Source: CAZYWA01 sp964650975 [NCBI: uncultured bacterium]
GTDB lineage: Bacteria; JADJOY01
Reading direction: 5' to 3'
DNA length: 31,963 nucleotides
NCBI GenBank assembly: GCA_964650975.1
Contig: CAZYWA010000009.1
Span: forward strand, 1-31,963
The notes under the pieces were generated by a model. It saw only the letters and a program-made list of their open reading frames with translations, was not told the DNA's origin and made no database searches. Shown here in pieces: positions 31,916 to 31,963 of the stretch. The stretch's first letter is position 1. Each line of letters opens with the position of its first letter. A program made the position numbers and the translations under genes.

Positions 31916-31953
31916 ACCTACTTCCGGATGGAGAGAGGTCAGAGCGCCGTCAG
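31910..31953 (+). repeat. Tail repeat T, copy 2
   Basis: GCCCGCACCTACTTCC, GGAGAGAG, GTCAG and CCGTCAG in order. It matches 29979-30024. Both copies lie beside GGTCCC-loop hairpins and may be part of a larger composite element. Confidence 0.7.
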
Positions 31954-31963
31954 CGCGCGCCAT

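Overview
This window is a high-GC bacterial chromosome segment of 31,963 bases. It starts inside leuS on the minus strand. GC content, strong third-position GC, many oxidative lipid-type enzymes, a kinase-receiver fusion and exported proteins with C-terminal anchors suggest an uncultured lineage of the former Deltaproteobacteria, such as Binatota or Myxococcota. That placement is inference; no rRNA or ribosomal protein gene is present.

Layout. 1-388: leuS 5' end (minus). 671-1471: PilZ protein. 1515-3236: stand-alone PEP-utilising enzyme (minus). 3434-6607: minus-strand operon cytochrome P450 > TetR regulator > nitronate monooxygenase-like flavoprotein. Divergent from it across a TetR-type operator (6657-6674) is a plus-strand cluster of SDR dehydrogenase, a phosphotransferase/SCP2/beta-barrel fusion and aldehyde dehydrogenase (6828-11676). 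Together these look like an oxidation route for a hydrophobic substrate: hydroxylation, alcohol oxidation, aldehyde oxidation. 11931-13360: a small conserved protein and an AmiC-like binding protein without signal peptide, divergent from a frameshifted HD/LuxR regulator (13483-15047). 15062-20737: a defence/stress-like patch with three type II toxin-antitoxin loci (Phd/PIN, orphan antitoxin plus broken ParE, HigBA), an AhpD-like gene with a damaged end, a receiver-Ser/Thr kinase fusion and a membrane protein. 21288-22517: EpmA-like EF-P lysine ligase. 23048-25748: a small membrane protein and a TMTC-like TPR membrane protein. 26073-31625: three exported proteins (Ig-like, beta-propeller-like, TSP3/MopE) and a decayed paralogue.

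The most striking feature lies between the genes. At least 17 short hairpins share one architecture: GGAG, a 4-6 bp variable stem, a nearly constant decamer CGGTCCCTCG, the complementary stem, and often AGCGATCG. Stem sequences differ between copies but remain paired, and copies often occur as inverted pairs. All lie in gaps between genes. They resemble REP/REPIN elements, but with a conserved loop and interchangeable stems. No mobilising transposase is visible here.

Several genes carry single-base frameshifts of the same sign (one base missing, often in a G run). This may be a consensus-error signature rather than true gene decay.
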